A DNA stretch of 40,824 nucleotides from Hyphomicrobiales bacterium (GTDB lineage: Bacteria > Pseudomonadota > Alphaproteobacteria > Rhizobiales > Beijerinckiaceae), in contig CANGIS010000026.1 of the NCBI GenBank assembly GCA_947454055.1, positions 1 through 40,824 of the forward strand, given 5' to 3'. How positions within the stretch are numbered: position 1 is the stretch's first letter; each line of letters begins with the position of its first letter. The position numbers and the translations under genes were made by a program. The notes under the pieces are model-generated. The model did not search any database and was not told the DNA's origin. It was given only the letters and a program-made list of their open reading frames with translations. This document shows positions 1 through 8,820 of the stretch, piece by piece.

Positions 1-704
1 ATGAAGGCGACGCGATTGTGGACGTGCAGATCAGCACGGAAGCCGACGATGTGTTGCTGACCACAGCGGCCGGTCAGTGCATCCGCTTCCCGACCACCGA
101 TGTGCGTGTCTTCAAAGGCCGTGATTCAACCGGCGTGCGGGGTATTTCGCTCGGCAAGACCGATAAGGTCATCTCGATGGCGATCCTGCATCATGTGGAT
201 GCAACGAGCGATGAGCGTGTGGCCTATATCAAAATGCGTCGTGCGCTAGCGGGTGAAACGCAGCCCGATGAGACGGTCGCCGACGAGGAATCAACGATTG
301 ATGCAGCCCTGTCGCAAGAACGGTATGCCGAATTGTCCGCTCGCGAACAGATCGTGCTGACGCTGTCGGAAAACGGCTATGGCAAACGGAGCTCGGCCTA
401 CGAAATCCGCATCACAGGTCGTGGCGGGAAGGGCATTGTCGCCATGGTGGTGAATGAGCGGAACGGGCCATTGGTTGCGTCTTTCCCGGTCGAGCAGTCC
501 GATCAGATTATGCTGGTGACCGATGGCGGCCAATTGATCCGTTGTCCGGTGGATGGCATTCGTGTTGCTGGCCGCGGCACGCAAGGGGTGACAATCTTCG
601 ACACCGCCGAGGGCGAACGCGTCGTCTCGGTCGAGCGCATCAGCGATGAGGGGCTCGACGATAGCGGCGTAGATGAAGCAAATGATGGTGCCGCTGAAGT
701 CTGA
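1..704 (+). CDS. gyrA: DNA gyrase subunit A, C-terminal part (5' truncated by window)
   Basis: This is the last 233 codons of gyrase subunit A, reading in frame from base 3; the N-terminal breakage-reunion domain and the catalytic Tyr lie outside the window. What is visible is part of the C-terminal beta-propeller that wraps DNA. Blade-type repeats are recognisable, for example around VLLTTAAGQCIRFP, ENGYGKRSSAYEIR and VTDGGQLIRCPVDGIRV. ITGRGGKG is a blade sequence resembling the GyrA box, but the true GyrA box would lie in an earlier blade. The tail is acidic (DEANDGAAEV), as is common in GyrA. The stop lies 15 bases before coaD, and gyrA-coaD-cyclophilin is a familiar order in Hyphomicrobiales. 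ParC is the main alternative, but the EGDAIVDVQI and VFKGRDSTGVRGI stretches match alphaproteobacterial GyrA as I know it. Confidence 0.95.
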   Translation, partial: EGDAIVDVQISTEADDVLLTTAAGQCIRFPTTDVRVFKGRDSTGVRGISLGKTDKVISMAILHHVDATSDERVAYIKMRRALAGETQPDETVADEESTIDAALSQERYAELSAREQIVLTLSENGYGKRSSAYEIRITGRGGKGIVAMVVNERNGPLVASFPVEQSDQIMLVTDGGQLIRCPVDGIRVAGRGTQGVTIFDTAEGERVVSVERISDEGLDDSGVDEANDGAAEV

Positions 705-719
705 AGTGGGGGCTGGGCT

Positions 720-1235
720 ATGCCGGTAAAGACATCACGCACGGCCTTTTATGCAGGCTCCTTTGATCCCGTCACCAACGGGCATGTCGATTTGCTCCGG
801 CATGCGTGCCGGTTGGCGGATCATCTTTATGTCGCGATCGGGATCCATCCGGGTAAAACGCCATTGTTTACGGCGGAAGAGCGCGCAGACATGATCAAGG
901 AAGCCTGCAAGGGGTTTGCGGTTTCCGAGGGCACCGAGGTTGAGGTGATGACCTTTGATGGCCTGGCGGTTGAAGCGGCTAAATCAAAGGGTGCCACCGT
1001 GTTGATCCGCGGCCTTCGAGATGGCACCGACCTCGATTACGAAATGCAGATGGCAGGCATGAACCAGTCTTTGGCACCCGACATTCAAACGGTATTTTTG
1101 CCATCATCGCCCATGGTTCGCCCGATTACGGCCACTTTGGTTCGGCAAATTGCGATGATGGGCGGCGATGTTTCGGCCTTTGTGCCCGATTTTGTTGCCG
1201 CTGGTCTGAAACATAAACTCGCCGCGTCGCGGTAA
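720..1235 (+). CDS. coaD: Phosphopantetheine adenylyltransferase
   Basis: CoaD transfers AMP from ATP to 4'-phosphopantetheine, giving dephospho-CoA, the penultimate step of coenzyme A synthesis in the cytosol. The 171-residue protein is close to the usual 160-170. The nucleotidyltransferase signature is intact: [10 protein letters not shown] with T-N-G-H at residues 19-22. Further on come [18 protein letters not shown] and the ATP-binding region [11 protein letters not shown], where many homologues have ISSSLVKE. ATG at 720 is the only plausible start. It lies 15 bases after the gyrA stop behind the purine-rich stretch agtgggggctgg, so coaD is probably cotranscribed with gyrA. The two cyclophilin genes follow closely. 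I see nothing abnormal apart from the ITATLV variant. Confidence 0.96.
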   Translation: MPVKTSRTAFYAGSFDPVTNGHVDLLRHACRLADHLYVAIGIHPGKTPLFTAEERADMIKEACKGFAVSEGTEVEVMTFDGLAVEAAKSKGATVLIRGLRDGTDLDYEMQMAGMNQSLAPDIQTVFLPSSPMVRPITATLVRQIAMMGGDVSAFVPDFVAAGLKHKLAASR

Positions 1236-1265
1236 CCAATCCCCATCCCGAAGTTGGAGTTCTCT

Positions 1266-1796
1266 ATGTTGAAAGCACTCTGTCTGGCCTTCGTGCTCGC
1301 CTTTGGCGCCACTTGCGCACAGGCGCAAACGCCCGATCCGGCGAATACGGTCTATCTTGATCTGAAGGATGGTCGTGTTGTGATCAAGCTTCGTCCTGAT
1401 CTTGCCCCCAAACATGTTCAACAGATCAAGACGCTGGTTAAGCAGGGGTTTTATAACGGCATCGTGTTTCATCGCGTTATTGAAGGGTTCATGGCGCAGA
1501 CGGGTGATCCGACCGGAACGGGTACGGGCGGATCCACGCTGCCTGATCTTCCAGCCGAATTTACGCCCCAACCGTTCAATCGCGGAACCTTGGGCATGGC
1601 CCGGTCACAAAACCCGAATTCTGCCAATTCGCAGTTTTTTATCTGCTTTGGTCCTGCAGCCTTCCTGAACGGACAATATACCGTGTTTGGTGAAGTCGTT
1701 TCGGGTATGGAGTTTGTCGACAAGATCAAGCGCGGCGAGCCGGTCAAAAATCCGGACAAGATTATCAAGATGCAAATGATGGAAGACGCCAAGTAA
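1266..1796 (+). CDS. Exported cyclophilin-type peptidylprolyl isomerase
   Basis: Cyclophilin PPIases catalyse cis-trans isomerisation of Xaa-Pro bonds. I place the start at ATG 1266, because ggag lies 6 bases upstream; an in-frame TTG at 1254 would swallow that site. The 176-residue product starts with a short signal peptide (MLKALCLAFVLAF) ending near AQAQ, so the protein should be periplasmic. The cyclophilin core is complete: FHRVIEGFMAQTGDPTGTG contains the catalytic Arg and the Phe and Gln substrate-pocket residues, followed by MARSQNPNSANSQFFI and GEVVSGMEFVDKIKRGE. It lies 14 bases from a second, cytosolic cyclophilin that is very similar over the core, a tandem duplication with split localisation. 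Tandem cyclophilins at this place are common in Rhizobiales. I leave the symbol blank because ppiA/ppiB naming is inconsistent. Confidence 0.93.
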   Translation: MLKALCLAFVLAFGATCAQAQTPDPANTVYLDLKDGRVVIKLRPDLAPKHVQQIKTLVKQGFYNGIVFHRVIEGFMAQTGDPTGTGTGGSTLPDLPAEFTPQPFNRGTLGMARSQNPNSANSQFFICFGPAAFLNGQYTVFGEVVSGMEFVDKIKRGEPVKNPDKIIKMQMMEDAK

Positions 1797-1810
1797 AAGG
1801 AACAGGCATT

Positions 1811-2395
1811 ATGGCAAAAGAAACAAAACCCGTTGAGAAAAAGGCCGCGGCCAAAAAGGCGCCGGTGAAGAAAGCTGCTGCACCAAAGGCTGCAGCGCCG
1901 AAGAAGGCGGTAGCTCCAAAGGAAGCCGCACCGAAAAAGGCCAAGGGTACGGAACATCTCGTGCTTGAAACGACAAAGGGTACAGTCGTTATCAAATTTA
2001 GACCCGATCTTGCGCCGAACCACGTTGCGCGGATTGCGGAACTCGCCAAGACGAAATTTTATGACGGCGTGCCTTTCCATCGCGTGATTGATGGTTTCAT
2101 GGCGCAAACCGGTGATCCGACCGGTACCGGTATGGGGGGCTCAGGCCATAAGCTGAAGGCGGAATTCAATGCCGAGGCGCATGTGCGCGGTATTTGTTCG
2201 ATGGCGCGGTCGCAAAACCCGGATTCGGGCGATAGCCAATTCTTCATCTGCTTCGACAATGCTCGGTTCCTTGACAGGCAATACACAGTCTGGGGACAGG
2301 TTGTCGAAGGCATGGACAATGTCGACAAAATTAAGCGTGGCGAACCTGTGCGCGATCCGGACCGGATCGTGACGGCTAGCGTCGAACTGCGCTAA
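1811..2395 (+). CDS. Cytosolic cyclophilin with Lys/Ala/Pro-rich N-terminal tail
   Basis: This second PPIase of the pair is 194 residues long. The catalytic domain (from about residue 47) is complete: FHRVIDGFMAQTGDPTGTG, MARSQNPDSGDSQFFI and GQVVEGMDNVDKIKRGE. The first 46 residues are almost entirely Lys, Ala, Pro and Glu, with repeated KKA, APK and APKKA units, like the C-terminal tails of histone H1 or bacterial HU/H1-like proteins. There is no hydrophobic signal core, so the protein is probably cytosolic. The start at ATG 1811 is preceded by aaaaggaaca at suitable spacing. Rhizobial cyclophilins of this locus usually begin near the domain, so the tail is an addition or poorly conserved. 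It may bind nucleic acid or acidic partners, which is inference. A 13-base-pair hairpin follows the stop. Confidence 0.92.
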   Translation: MAKETKPVEKKAAAKKAPVKKAAAPKAAAPKKAVAPKEAAPKKAKGTEHLVLETTKGTVVIKFRPDLAPNHVARIAELAKTKFYDGVPFHRVIDGFMAQTGDPTGTGMGGSGHKLKAEFNAEAHVRGICSMARSQNPDSGDSQFFICFDNARFLDRQYTVWGQVVEGMDNVDKIKRGEPVRDPDRIVTASVELR

Positions 2396-2715
2396 AGAAA
2401 AAAGTGACCGGTCGATGGCGTTTATCGCGCCCTCGACCGGCCCAGACTACACTTACTGAAAAATGCCTGTCTGAAAATGCGCTGGTTTCCCGAAATAGAA
2501 TAGGGAGCAGCAAGGAGTATGAACCAAAGATCGTTCATTTCCGCAACGGAACACCACACACTTATTGCGCGTACTGTTAAGAGGATGCGTGGGTTCCTGA
2601 TAAAAATTGTGTCAATTTGATTGTGATACAGGTTTTGACCCCCGACCGTTTGATGATCTTGTTGATCCAATAAAACCCTCCGTTTAGCCATTCGGCTTAA
2701 GGCCTGTGACGTCCC
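2396..2715. other. Gene-free interval between the cyclophilin and queA
   Basis: This 320-base interval separates the cyclophilin stop from the queA ATG. It begins with the hairpin listed at 2408-2440. The remainder is more AT-rich than its surroundings and should contain the queA promoter, but no convincing -35/-10 pair stands out: TTGACC at 2635-2640 has no good -10 at 16-18 bases. A minus-strand open frame (2422-2691) and a 33-codon plus-strand frame starting near 2519 lack usable ribosome sites and recognisable sequence, so I do not call them genes. I saw no preQ1 riboswitch-like pseudoknot. The function of most of the interval is unknown to me. Confidence 0.5.
2408..2440 (+). terminator. 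Hairpin after the gyrA-coaD-cyclophilin run
   Basis: The arms ccggtcgatggcg (2408-2420) and cgccctcgaccgg (2428-2440) form a 13-base-pair stem with one T-C mismatch and a 7-base loop. It lies 12 bases past the cyclophilin stop. There is no T tract after it (cccagacta follows), so it is not a textbook intrinsic terminator. It could stabilise the 3' end or act together with Rho. The stem is seen directly; the role is inferred from position. Confidence 0.5.
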
Positions 2716-3786
2716 ATGCGCGTTGATGATTTCGATTTCGAGCTTCCTCCCGAACGGATTGCGCTACGCCCGGCAGAGCCACGGGAAAGCGCACAACTTC
2801 TGGTCGTGTCCCCGGAACAAGCCGACCCTTTTGTTGATTCGGTTATCGCCGACCTTCCAACATTTTTTAGGCCCGGCGATTGTCTGGTGGTGAATGACAC
2901 GCGTGTTCTGCCGGCTCGTTTGATGGGAACGCGGCAACGTGGGGAGGCGGTTGCAGGCATCGAGGCGACGCTTCACAAACGGGAGGACGAACAAAGCTGG
3001 CGGGCCTTTGTACGCCCGTCCAAAAAGCTTGCGGTTGGCGAGACGGTTCGGTTTAAACGCGACCAAAAAGAGGCCGAACTGTTGGCCGTTGTTGCTGAGA
3101 AGGGCGAGGCTGGCGAAGTTCTCTTTCGGTTTCCGCTTGTCGGGCCCGCGCTCGACGATGCGATCCGTGCTGTCGGCGTGATGCCGTTGCCGCCCTATAT
3201 TGCGGCCAAGCGGGCTGAAGACGCCAAGGATGAAAGCGATTATCAAACCATCTTTGCCGATCGTACCGGAGCGGTCGCGGCACCCACGGCGGGCCTTCAT
3301 TTCACACCGGCTTTACTGAAAACGCTCGCCGACGCCGGCGTTTCTGTCGTCCATGTTACGCTCCATGTGGGGGCTGGAACGTTTTTGCCCGTCAAGGTGG
3401 ATGATACCGATGAGCACCGGATGCATGCCGAATGGGGTGAAATTTCCGCAGCGACCGCTGAAACCCTGAATGCAACCAAAGCGAACGGGGGGCGGATTGT
3501 GGCCGTTGGCACAACGTCGCTCCGGCTGCTGGAATCCGCGGTGAGCGATGCGGGTGTGTTTTCGGCCTGGTCCGGTGACACGGCGATTTTCATCACGCCC
3601 GGCTATCGGTTTAAAACTGTTGATGTGCTGATGACCAATTTCCATTTGCCGCGCTCGACCCTGTTCATGCTGGTGTCGGCTTTTTCTGGGCTCGACACCA
3701 TGCGGAAAGCCTATAAACACGCGATAGAAACGGGTTATCGCTTTTATTCCTACGGCGATGCCTGCCTGCTTCATCGCACCGTTTGA
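2716..3786 (+). CDS. queA: S-adenosylmethionine:tRNA ribosyltransferase-isomerase
   Basis: QueA transfers and rearranges the ribosyl part of SAM onto 7-aminomethyl-7-deazaguanine (preQ1) in tRNA, giving epoxyqueuosine in the wobble position of GUN anticodons. The 356-residue length is normal. Family motifs in order: [19 protein letters not shown] at the N-terminus, [52 protein letters not shown] followed by [20 protein letters not shown], and near the C-terminus [20 protein letters not shown] and [12 protein letters not shown]. The ATG at 2716 has only a weak Shine-Dalgarno (aagg about 13 bases upstream) but fits the conserved N-terminus exactly. tgt follows within 14 bases, so the two successive queuosine enzymes are almost certainly one operon. 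Confidence 0.97.
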   Translation: MRVDDFDFELPPERIALRPAEPRESAQLLVVSPEQADPFVDSVIADLPTFFRPGDCLVVNDTRVLPARLMGTRQRGEAVAGIEATLHKREDEQSWRAFVRPSKKLAVGETVRFKRDQKEAELLAVVAEKGEAGEVLFRFPLVGPALDDAIRAVGVMPLPPYIAAKRAEDAKDESDYQTIFADRTGAVAAPTAGLHFTPALLKTLADAGVSVVHVTLHVGAGTFLPVKVDDTDEHRMHAEWGEISAATAETLNATKANGGRIVAVGTTSLRLLESAVSDAGVFSAWSGDTAIFITPGYRFKTVDVLMTNFHLPRSTLFMLVSAFSGLDTMRKAYKHAIETGYRFYSYGDACLLHRTV

Positions 3787-3800
3787 CGGAACCGAACCCG

Positions 3801-4934
3801 ATGCCTTCCGATACGTTTCAATTCCACATCACCGCGCGCGATGGCAACGCCAGAACCGGTTTTATCTCCACACCGCGCGGCGATATTCGCACGCCCGCCT
3901 TTATGCCGGTGGGTACGGCCGGTACGGTTAAGGCCATGCATCCGGAAGAAGTACGAGCGCTGGGTGCCGATATCGTGCTCGGCAATGTCTATCATCTCAT
4001 GCTGCGGCCTGGCGCGGAGCGGGTGGCGCGTCTTGGCGGCTTGCATCATCTGATGAATTGGTCGCAACCGATCCTGACCGATTCTGGCGGGTTTCAGGTG
4101 ATGTCGCTCGCCAAATTGCGTAAATTGACCGAGAAGGGCGTTACTTTTTCCTCTCATATTGATGGATCCAAGCACGAATTGACGCCCGAGCGCTCGATTG
4201 AAATTCAAGGCCTGCTCGGATCCGACATCCAGATGCAACTGGATGAATGTGTGAAACTGCCATGCTCGGACACGGAAGCCGAGCGGGCGATGGAATTATC
4301 GCTTCGCTGGGCGGAACGTTCGGCGGCCGCCTTTGGCGATCAGCCAGGCAAAGCCATGTTCGGCATTGTGCAAGGCGGCGCCGTCGAGGCGTTACGCATC
4401 CGGAGTGCCGAAGCGTTGGCCGCGATGAACCTCAAAGGATATTCCATCGGCGGCTTGGCCGTTGGCGAACCGCAGGAGATCATGCTGCGGATGATTGAAA
4501 CGGTTGAGCCCTTTTTGCCCCAGGAAAAGCCGCGCTATCTGATGGGCGTCGGTACGCCTGACGATCTGGTGGAAAGCGTGCGACGCGGCGTCGATATGTT
4601 TGACTGCGTGATGCCGACGCGGGCGGGTAGGCATGGGTTGGCCTATAGCCGGTTCGGCAAGATCAATTTGCGCAATGCCCGCCATGCGGACGACCACCGT
4701 CCGCTGGACGAGGCGTCCAATTGGGCACCCGCGCGTATCTATAGCCGGGCCTATCTGCATCATTTGGTCAAGGCCGAGGAAATTTTGGGCATGATGCTGA
4801 TTACGGGGATTAATTTGGCCTATTATCAGGATCTGATGGCGGGCTTGCGTGCAGCGATCGCACAAGGCCGGTTGAACGATTTTATTGCTGAAACCAAACA
4901 AGGCTGGGAGCATGGCGATTTGCCTGCTCTTTGA
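3801..4934 (+). CDS. tgt: Queuine/preQ1 tRNA-guanine transglycosylase, zinc ligands replaced
   Basis: Tgt exchanges guanine-34 of GUN-anticodon tRNAs for preQ1, the step before QueA. From ATG 3801 the protein has 377 residues; an in-frame TTG at 3783, overlapping the queA stop, would add six (MTEPNP). The catalytic apparatus is present: [14 protein letters not shown] holds the acid/base Asp (about residue 94), and [12 protein letters not shown] the nucleophilic Asp (about 268). [15 protein letters not shown] and [12 protein letters not shown] line the base pocket and barrel. The structural zinc site is missing. Aligned to E. coli Tgt (Cys302, Cys304, Cys307, His333), the residues here are Ser306, Trp308, Ala311 and Ile337, while the flanking YSRAYLHHL and NLAYYQDLM are conserved. 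The gene otherwise looks intact and functional. Its neighbours are queA and sdhE. Confidence 0.96.
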   Translation: MPSDTFQFHITARDGNARTGFISTPRGDIRTPAFMPVGTAGTVKAMHPEEVRALGADIVLGNVYHLMLRPGAERVARLGGLHHLMNWSQPILTDSGGFQVMSLAKLRKLTEKGVTFSSHIDGSKHELTPERSIEIQGLLGSDIQMQLDECVKLPCSDTEAERAMELSLRWAERSAAAFGDQPGKAMFGIVQGGAVEALRIRSAEALAAMNLKGYSIGGLAVGEPQEIMLRMIETVEPFLPQEKPRYLMGVGTPDDLVESVRRGVDMFDCVMPTRAGRHGLAYSRFGKINLRNARHADDHRPLDEASNWAPARIYSRAYLHHLVKAEEILGMMLITGINLAYYQDLMAGLRAAIAQGRLNDFIAETKQGWEHGDLPAL

Positions 4935-4947
4935 ACGGAACATCACC

Positions 4948-5244
4948 ATGACCGGAACCGTCCTTTCCAGTGCCGATCTCGACCCGCGTCGCCGCAAAAT
5001 ACTGTTTCGGGCGTGGCATCGGGGTTTGCGCGAAATGGATCTAATCATGGGCGGATATGCCGATGCCTACCTCGCCAATTTGGACGAGGCCGATCTCGAC
5101 CTTTTCGAAGCGCTGATCGAGCAAGCCGATCGCGATTTGTTGCATTGGATTTTGGATGCGGATGATATTCCCGCCGAATTTGATACGGAATTGTTGAAGG
5201 CCATTCGGAGCCACCACACCCATTCCGCTCCAATCAATATTTGA
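4948..5244 (+). CDS. sdhE: Succinate dehydrogenase assembly factor 2 (FAD assembly factor)
   Basis: SdhE/YgfY/DUF339 proteins promote covalent flavinylation of the SdhA subunit of succinate dehydrogenase in the cytosol. ATG 4948 gives 98 residues, the family size; the longer open frame starts inside tgt and is not credible. The hallmark RGxxE region is present: RRRKILFRAWHRGLREMD, followed by the helical segment YLANLDEADLDLFEALIEQ and DRDLLHWIL. The start lies 13 bases past tgt and the stop 22 bases before mfd. An sdhE-mfd pair is familiar in Rhizobiales, so the position supports the call although there is no functional link with Mfd. Nothing is unusual. Confidence 0.92.
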   Translation: MTGTVLSSADLDPRRRKILFRAWHRGLREMDLIMGGYADAYLANLDEADLDLFEALIEQADRDLLHWILDADDIPAEFDTELLKAIRSHHTHSAPINI

Positions 5245-5266
5245 AAAAGTAAATTAGAACAAAACG

Positions 5267-8200
5267 ATGTCAAAACTTCTTCGACAAGTAATAGAGGCAA
5301 TGGAGCAACGGCGCCATGTCGTCCTTGCCTCCGTTCCCGACGGGTTTGACGCGATCGTGACTGCTGATTTGGCCCGGGCCTTAGCCAAAAACGGGCAGGG
5401 CAAGGCAGCAGCCCTGGTCTTCGTGGCCCGCGACGGGCAGCGCCAAGCCGCCATGGAAGCCGCTTTGGGCTTTGTCGCGCCCGATATCGAGGTTTTGAGC
5501 TTTCCGAATTGGGATTGCCAGCCTTATGATCGTGTATCGCCCAACAGCGCGATTGTTTCGCGGCGGATGACAGTTTTAGCCCGCCTTGCCCGTTCACAAA
5601 CAGGAGAGGATCGGCCCCGCATTGTCATCGCAACAGCCAATGGCTTGTTACAGCGCGTGCCTTCCCGCGCGCGTGTCGGATCGGAGAGTTTTTCGGCCGC
5701 GCCTGGCAATCGCGTCGATACGACCGCGCTCGCGCAATGGCTCGAAAACAACGGATTTATGCGGCAATCGACCGTGCGCGAGACGGGGGAATATGCCGTG
5801 CGCGGTGGGATCATTGATTTATATGCGCCGGGAATGACCGGACCGGTCCGGCTTGATTTTTTTGGCGATACGCTCGAATCGATCCGCAGTTTTGATCCCG
5901 AGACGCAGCGGACCGTCGGTCAATTGCGCGCGCTCGATCTCGTTCCGATGAGCGAAATCCAGTTGACCACGGAATCGATCAAACGGTTTCGTCAAGGCTA
6001 TGTCGCGGCCTTTGGCGCGCCGGGTCGGGATGATCATTTTTACGAGGCGGTCAGCGAAGGGCGCCGCCCCGCCGGTTTGGAACATTGGTTGCCTCTGTTC
6101 CATGAACACCTCGATACCGTGTTCGATTATGTGCCCGATGTGCCTTTTGTTCTCGATCCTCTGGCCGAGGAAGCGGCGAGCGAACGGACGAAGCAGATCG
6201 CGGACCATTACGAGGCGCGGCGTGACGCGGTCTCGCAACCGGGCGTCTCACCCTATAAGCCCTTGCCGCCCGAACGGCTCCATCTGACGGCTACCGATCT
6301 GACCGCGGCGCTGCAAGCCCGATCGGTTGCGCGGTTGACACCCTTCGCGGTGATTGAATCCTCACCCTTGGCGGTCATGGATGCGGGCGCGCGGCAGGGT
6401 CGTATTTTCGCCGCCGAGCGCGCTGCAGCCGAAGGCGTTGATAAAGAGCAGGAAGGCCACAATGTTTTTGATGCGGTGGTCGGCCATCTGGCCGAGTGCC
6501 GCACTTCGCAACGGCGAATTCTGGTGGCGGCGTGGTCGGAGGGTGCGCGCGAGCGGTTGGGCCACGTTCTGTCCGATCACGGACTATCGGGTCTAGCACC
6601 TGTTGCCACTTATGCGCAGGCCTTGGCGTTAAAGGCCGGCGAAATCGGATTGGCTGTCTGGGGGATCGAGCGCGGATTCGAGACCGAGGCGCTGGTGGTC
6701 GTCGGCGAACAGGATATTTTGGGCGATCGTCTGATCCGTAAGGCACGTCGCTCGAAACGCGCACAAGATGTGATCGCGGAGGCCGCGAGCCTCACGCCTG
6801 GCGATCTCGTCGTCCATGTCGACCACGGCATTGGGCGGTTTGTAGGGCTGAAAACCATCGACGCCGCAGGGGCACCGCATGATTGCGTTGAACTCCATTA
6901 TGCGGGCGGCGACCGGCTGTTCCTTCCCGTCGAAAACCTCGATCTTCTGTCGCGCTATGGATCGGAAGATACCGAGATAGCGCTTGATCGATTGGGGGGC
7001 GGGGCATGGCAGGCGCGCAAAGCCAAGCTCAAGCAGCGCATCCGCGAGATGGCGCATGCCTTGATCAAGATCGCTGCCGCGCGGATGTTGAAGGAAGCGC
7101 CCAAATTAACGGTCGCGCAAGGACTTTATGAGGAATTTGCGGCAAAATTCCCGTATGATGAAACCGAAGATCAGCTCTCCTCGATTGAATCCGTGCTGGG
7201 CGATCTGGCTTCTGGTCGCCCCATGGACCGTCTGCTCTGCGGCGATGTCGGCTTTGGAAAAACCGAAGTGGCGTTACGGGCTGCCTTTGTCGCTGCCCTT
7301 TCGGGCAAGCAGGTTGCCGTTGTGGTGCCCACCACATTGCTGGCACGCCAACATTATAAGACGTTTGCGACGCGTTTTGCCGGTTTACCTGTCGTGGTTC
7401 GGCAATTATCGCGGTTTATCTCGACGACCGATGCCAAGGAGACCAAACAGGGCATTACGGACGGAACCGTTGATATTGTCGTCGGCACCCATGCACTTTT
7501 AGGCAAGGCGATCGCCTTCAAGGATCTTGGACTGTTGATTGTCGACGAAGAGCAACATTTCGGCGTTGGCCACAAGGAACGGCTCAAGGAACTGCGCGCC
7601 GAAGTACATGTGCTGACGCTGACCGCAACGCCTATCCCGCGCACGCTGCAATTGGCGATGACCGGCGTTCGCGATCTCTCGATCATGGCGACCCCACCGG
7701 TCGACCGTTTGGCAGTGCGCACTTTTGTGATGCCCTTCGACCCGCTGATGATCCGCGAAGCGCTGTTGCGGGAGCGGTATCGTGGCGGCCAAAGTTTCTA
7801 TGTCTGCCCGCGCATCGACGATATTGCCGAGGTTCAGACCTTCCTCGCCACCGAAGTCCCGGAAGCCAAAGTAGGCATCGCGCATGGCCAAATGCCCGCG
7901 CAGGAGCTCGAAAGCGTCATGACGGCCTTTTATGAAGGCCAATATGACATTCTGCTCTCGACGGCGATCGTTGAATCGGGGCTCGATATTCCGTCCGCCA
8001 ACACCCTTATAATCCATCGCGCCGATATGTTCGGGCTTGCTGCGCTCTATCAATTGCGCGGTCGCGTCGGGCGGGGCAAGACCCGCGCCTACGCGCTCTT
8101 TACCGTGCCGGCTAACCGCACCTTGACCGTTCAGGCCGAAAAGCGTCTCAAAGTGTTGCAATCGCTCGATCGCCTGGGCGCCGGCTTTGAATTGGCCTCG

Positions 8201-8818
8201 CATGATCTTGATCTCAGAGGTGCGGGCAATTTGCTGGGCGACGAACAATCCGGCCATATCAAGGAAGTGGGCTATGAACTTTACCAGCAGATGCTGGAAG
8301 AGGCCGTGGCCCAGCTCAAGGCTGGCATTGCCGACGAAGACGAGATCGAGGGACATTGGTCGCCCGCCATCACCATCGGTACGCCGGTGATGATTCCTGA
8401 GTCTTATGTATCCGATCTCACGCTCCGGATGCAGCTATACAAACGGCTCTCGACGCTCGAGACCGACGGCGATATCGACGCGTTCGGCGCGGAAATGATC
8501 GACCGGTTCGGCCCCTTGCCCGAAGAAGTGCGGCAATTGCTGGCCATTGTCGGCATCAAAGCGCTCTGCCTTCGCGCCAATGTCGAGAAAATTGATGCCG
8601 GTCCGCGCGGGATCATTATCAATTTCCGCGATAATTCCTTCGCCAACCCCGATGGTCTGATCCGCTATATCGGCCAATACGGCTCACTCGCAAAAGTGCG
8701 GCCTGATATGCGGATCGTCTTCATGGATGATTACGAAAAGCCTGCCCAAAGGCTCAAAGCGTCGCAGTCCTTGTTGCGGGATCTGGTCCGAATTGCCGAG
8801 GAAAAGAAGAGCAAATAG
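5267..8818 (+). CDS. mfd: Transcription-repair coupling factor
   Basis: Mfd recognises RNA polymerase stalled at DNA lesions, displaces it by ATP-driven translocation on DNA and recruits UvrA. At 1183 residues it has family length. The order is a UvrB-like N-terminal module (about 1-350; VLSFPNWDCQPYDRVSPN, VRGGIIDLYAPG), an RNA polymerase-interacting CarD-like domain (about 510-590; GDLVVHVDHGIGRFVGL), and a RecG-like SF2 motor with Walker A GDVGFGKT (659-666), DEEQ (760-763), TATPIPRTLQLAM and STAIVESGLDIPSANT. The motor ends in YQLRGRVGRGKTRAYALF, followed by the TRCF C-terminal domain (SYVSDLTLRMQLYKRLS). ATG 5267 has only a weak ribosome site (agaacaaaacg). The stop is 2 bases from the end of the convergent EamA gene, leaving no room for a dedicated terminator. 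Confidence 0.98.
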   Translation: MSKLLRQVIEAMEQRRHVVLASVPDGFDAIVTADLARALAKNGQGKAAALVFVARDGQRQAAMEAALGFVAPDIEVLSFPNWDCQPYDRVSPNSAIVSRRMTVLARLARSQTGEDRPRIVIATANGLLQRVPSRARVGSESFSAAPGNRVDTTALAQWLENNGFMRQSTVRETGEYAVRGGIIDLYAPGMTGPVRLDFFGDTLESIRSFDPETQRTVGQLRALDLVPMSEIQLTTESIKRFRQGYVAAFGAPGRDDHFYEAVSEGRRPAGLEHWLPLFHEHLDTVFDYVPDVPFVLDPLAEEAASERTKQIADHYEARRDAVSQPGVSPYKPLPPERLHLTATDLTAALQARSVARLTPFAVIESSPLAVMDAGARQGRIFAAERAAAEGVDKEQEGHNVFDAVVGHLAECRTSQRRILVAAWSEGARERLGHVLSDHGLSGLAPVATYAQALALKAGEIGLAVWGIERGFETEALVVVGEQDILGDRLIRKARRSKRAQDVIAEAASLTPGDLVVHVDHGIGRFVGLKTIDAAGAPHDCVELHYAGGDRLFLPVENLDLLSRYGSEDTEIALDRLGGGAWQARKAKLKQRIREMAHALIKIAAARMLKEAPKLTVAQGLYEEFAAKFPYDETEDQLSSIESVLGDLASGRPMDRLLCGDVGFGKTEVALRAAFVAALSGKQVAVVVPTTLLARQHYKTFATRFAGLPVVVRQLSRFISTTDAKETKQGITDGTVDIVVGTHALLGKAIAFKDLGLLIVDEEQHFGVGHKERLKELRAEVHVLTLTATPIPRTLQLAMTGVRDLSIMATPPVDRLAVRTFVMPFDPLMIREALLRERYRGGQSFYVCPRIDDIAEVQTFLATEVPEAKVGIAHGQMPAQELESVMTAFYEGQYDILLSTAIVESGLDIPSANTLIIHRADMFGLAALYQLRGRVGRGKTRAYALFTVPANRTLTVQAEKRLKVLQSLDRLGAGFELASHDLDLRGAGNLLGDEQSGHIKEVGYELYQQMLEEAVAQLKAGIADEDEIEGHWSPAITIGTPVMIPESYVSDLTLRMQLYKRLSTLETDGDIDAFGAEMIDRFGPLPEEVRQLLAIVGIKALCLRANVEKIDAGPRGIIINFRDNSFANPDGLIRYIGQYGSLAKVRPDMRIVFMDDYEKPAQRLKASQSLLRDLVRIAEEKKSK

Positions 8819-8820
8819 GT

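Noticed and set aside
2519-2620. Plus-strand 33-codon frame beginning MNQRSFISATEH
   Set aside because: aaggag lies only one base before the ATG, too close for initiation, and the peptide has no recognisable features.
2422-2691. Minus-strand open frame of 89 codons in the cyclophilin-queA gap
   Set aside because: There is no Shine-Dalgarno, the composition is odd, nothing resembles a known family, and it overlaps the hairpin region; probably chance in an AT-richer interval.
2441-2715. Possible preQ1 riboswitch before queA
   Set aside because: I could not find the compact hairpin plus A-rich tail pseudoknot, and these riboswitches usually control preQ1 synthesis or transport genes and not queA.
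7499-8356. 285-codon minus-strand frame inside mfd
   Set aside because: It lies antisense to the helicase motor of mfd; the long frame results from GC-biased codons.
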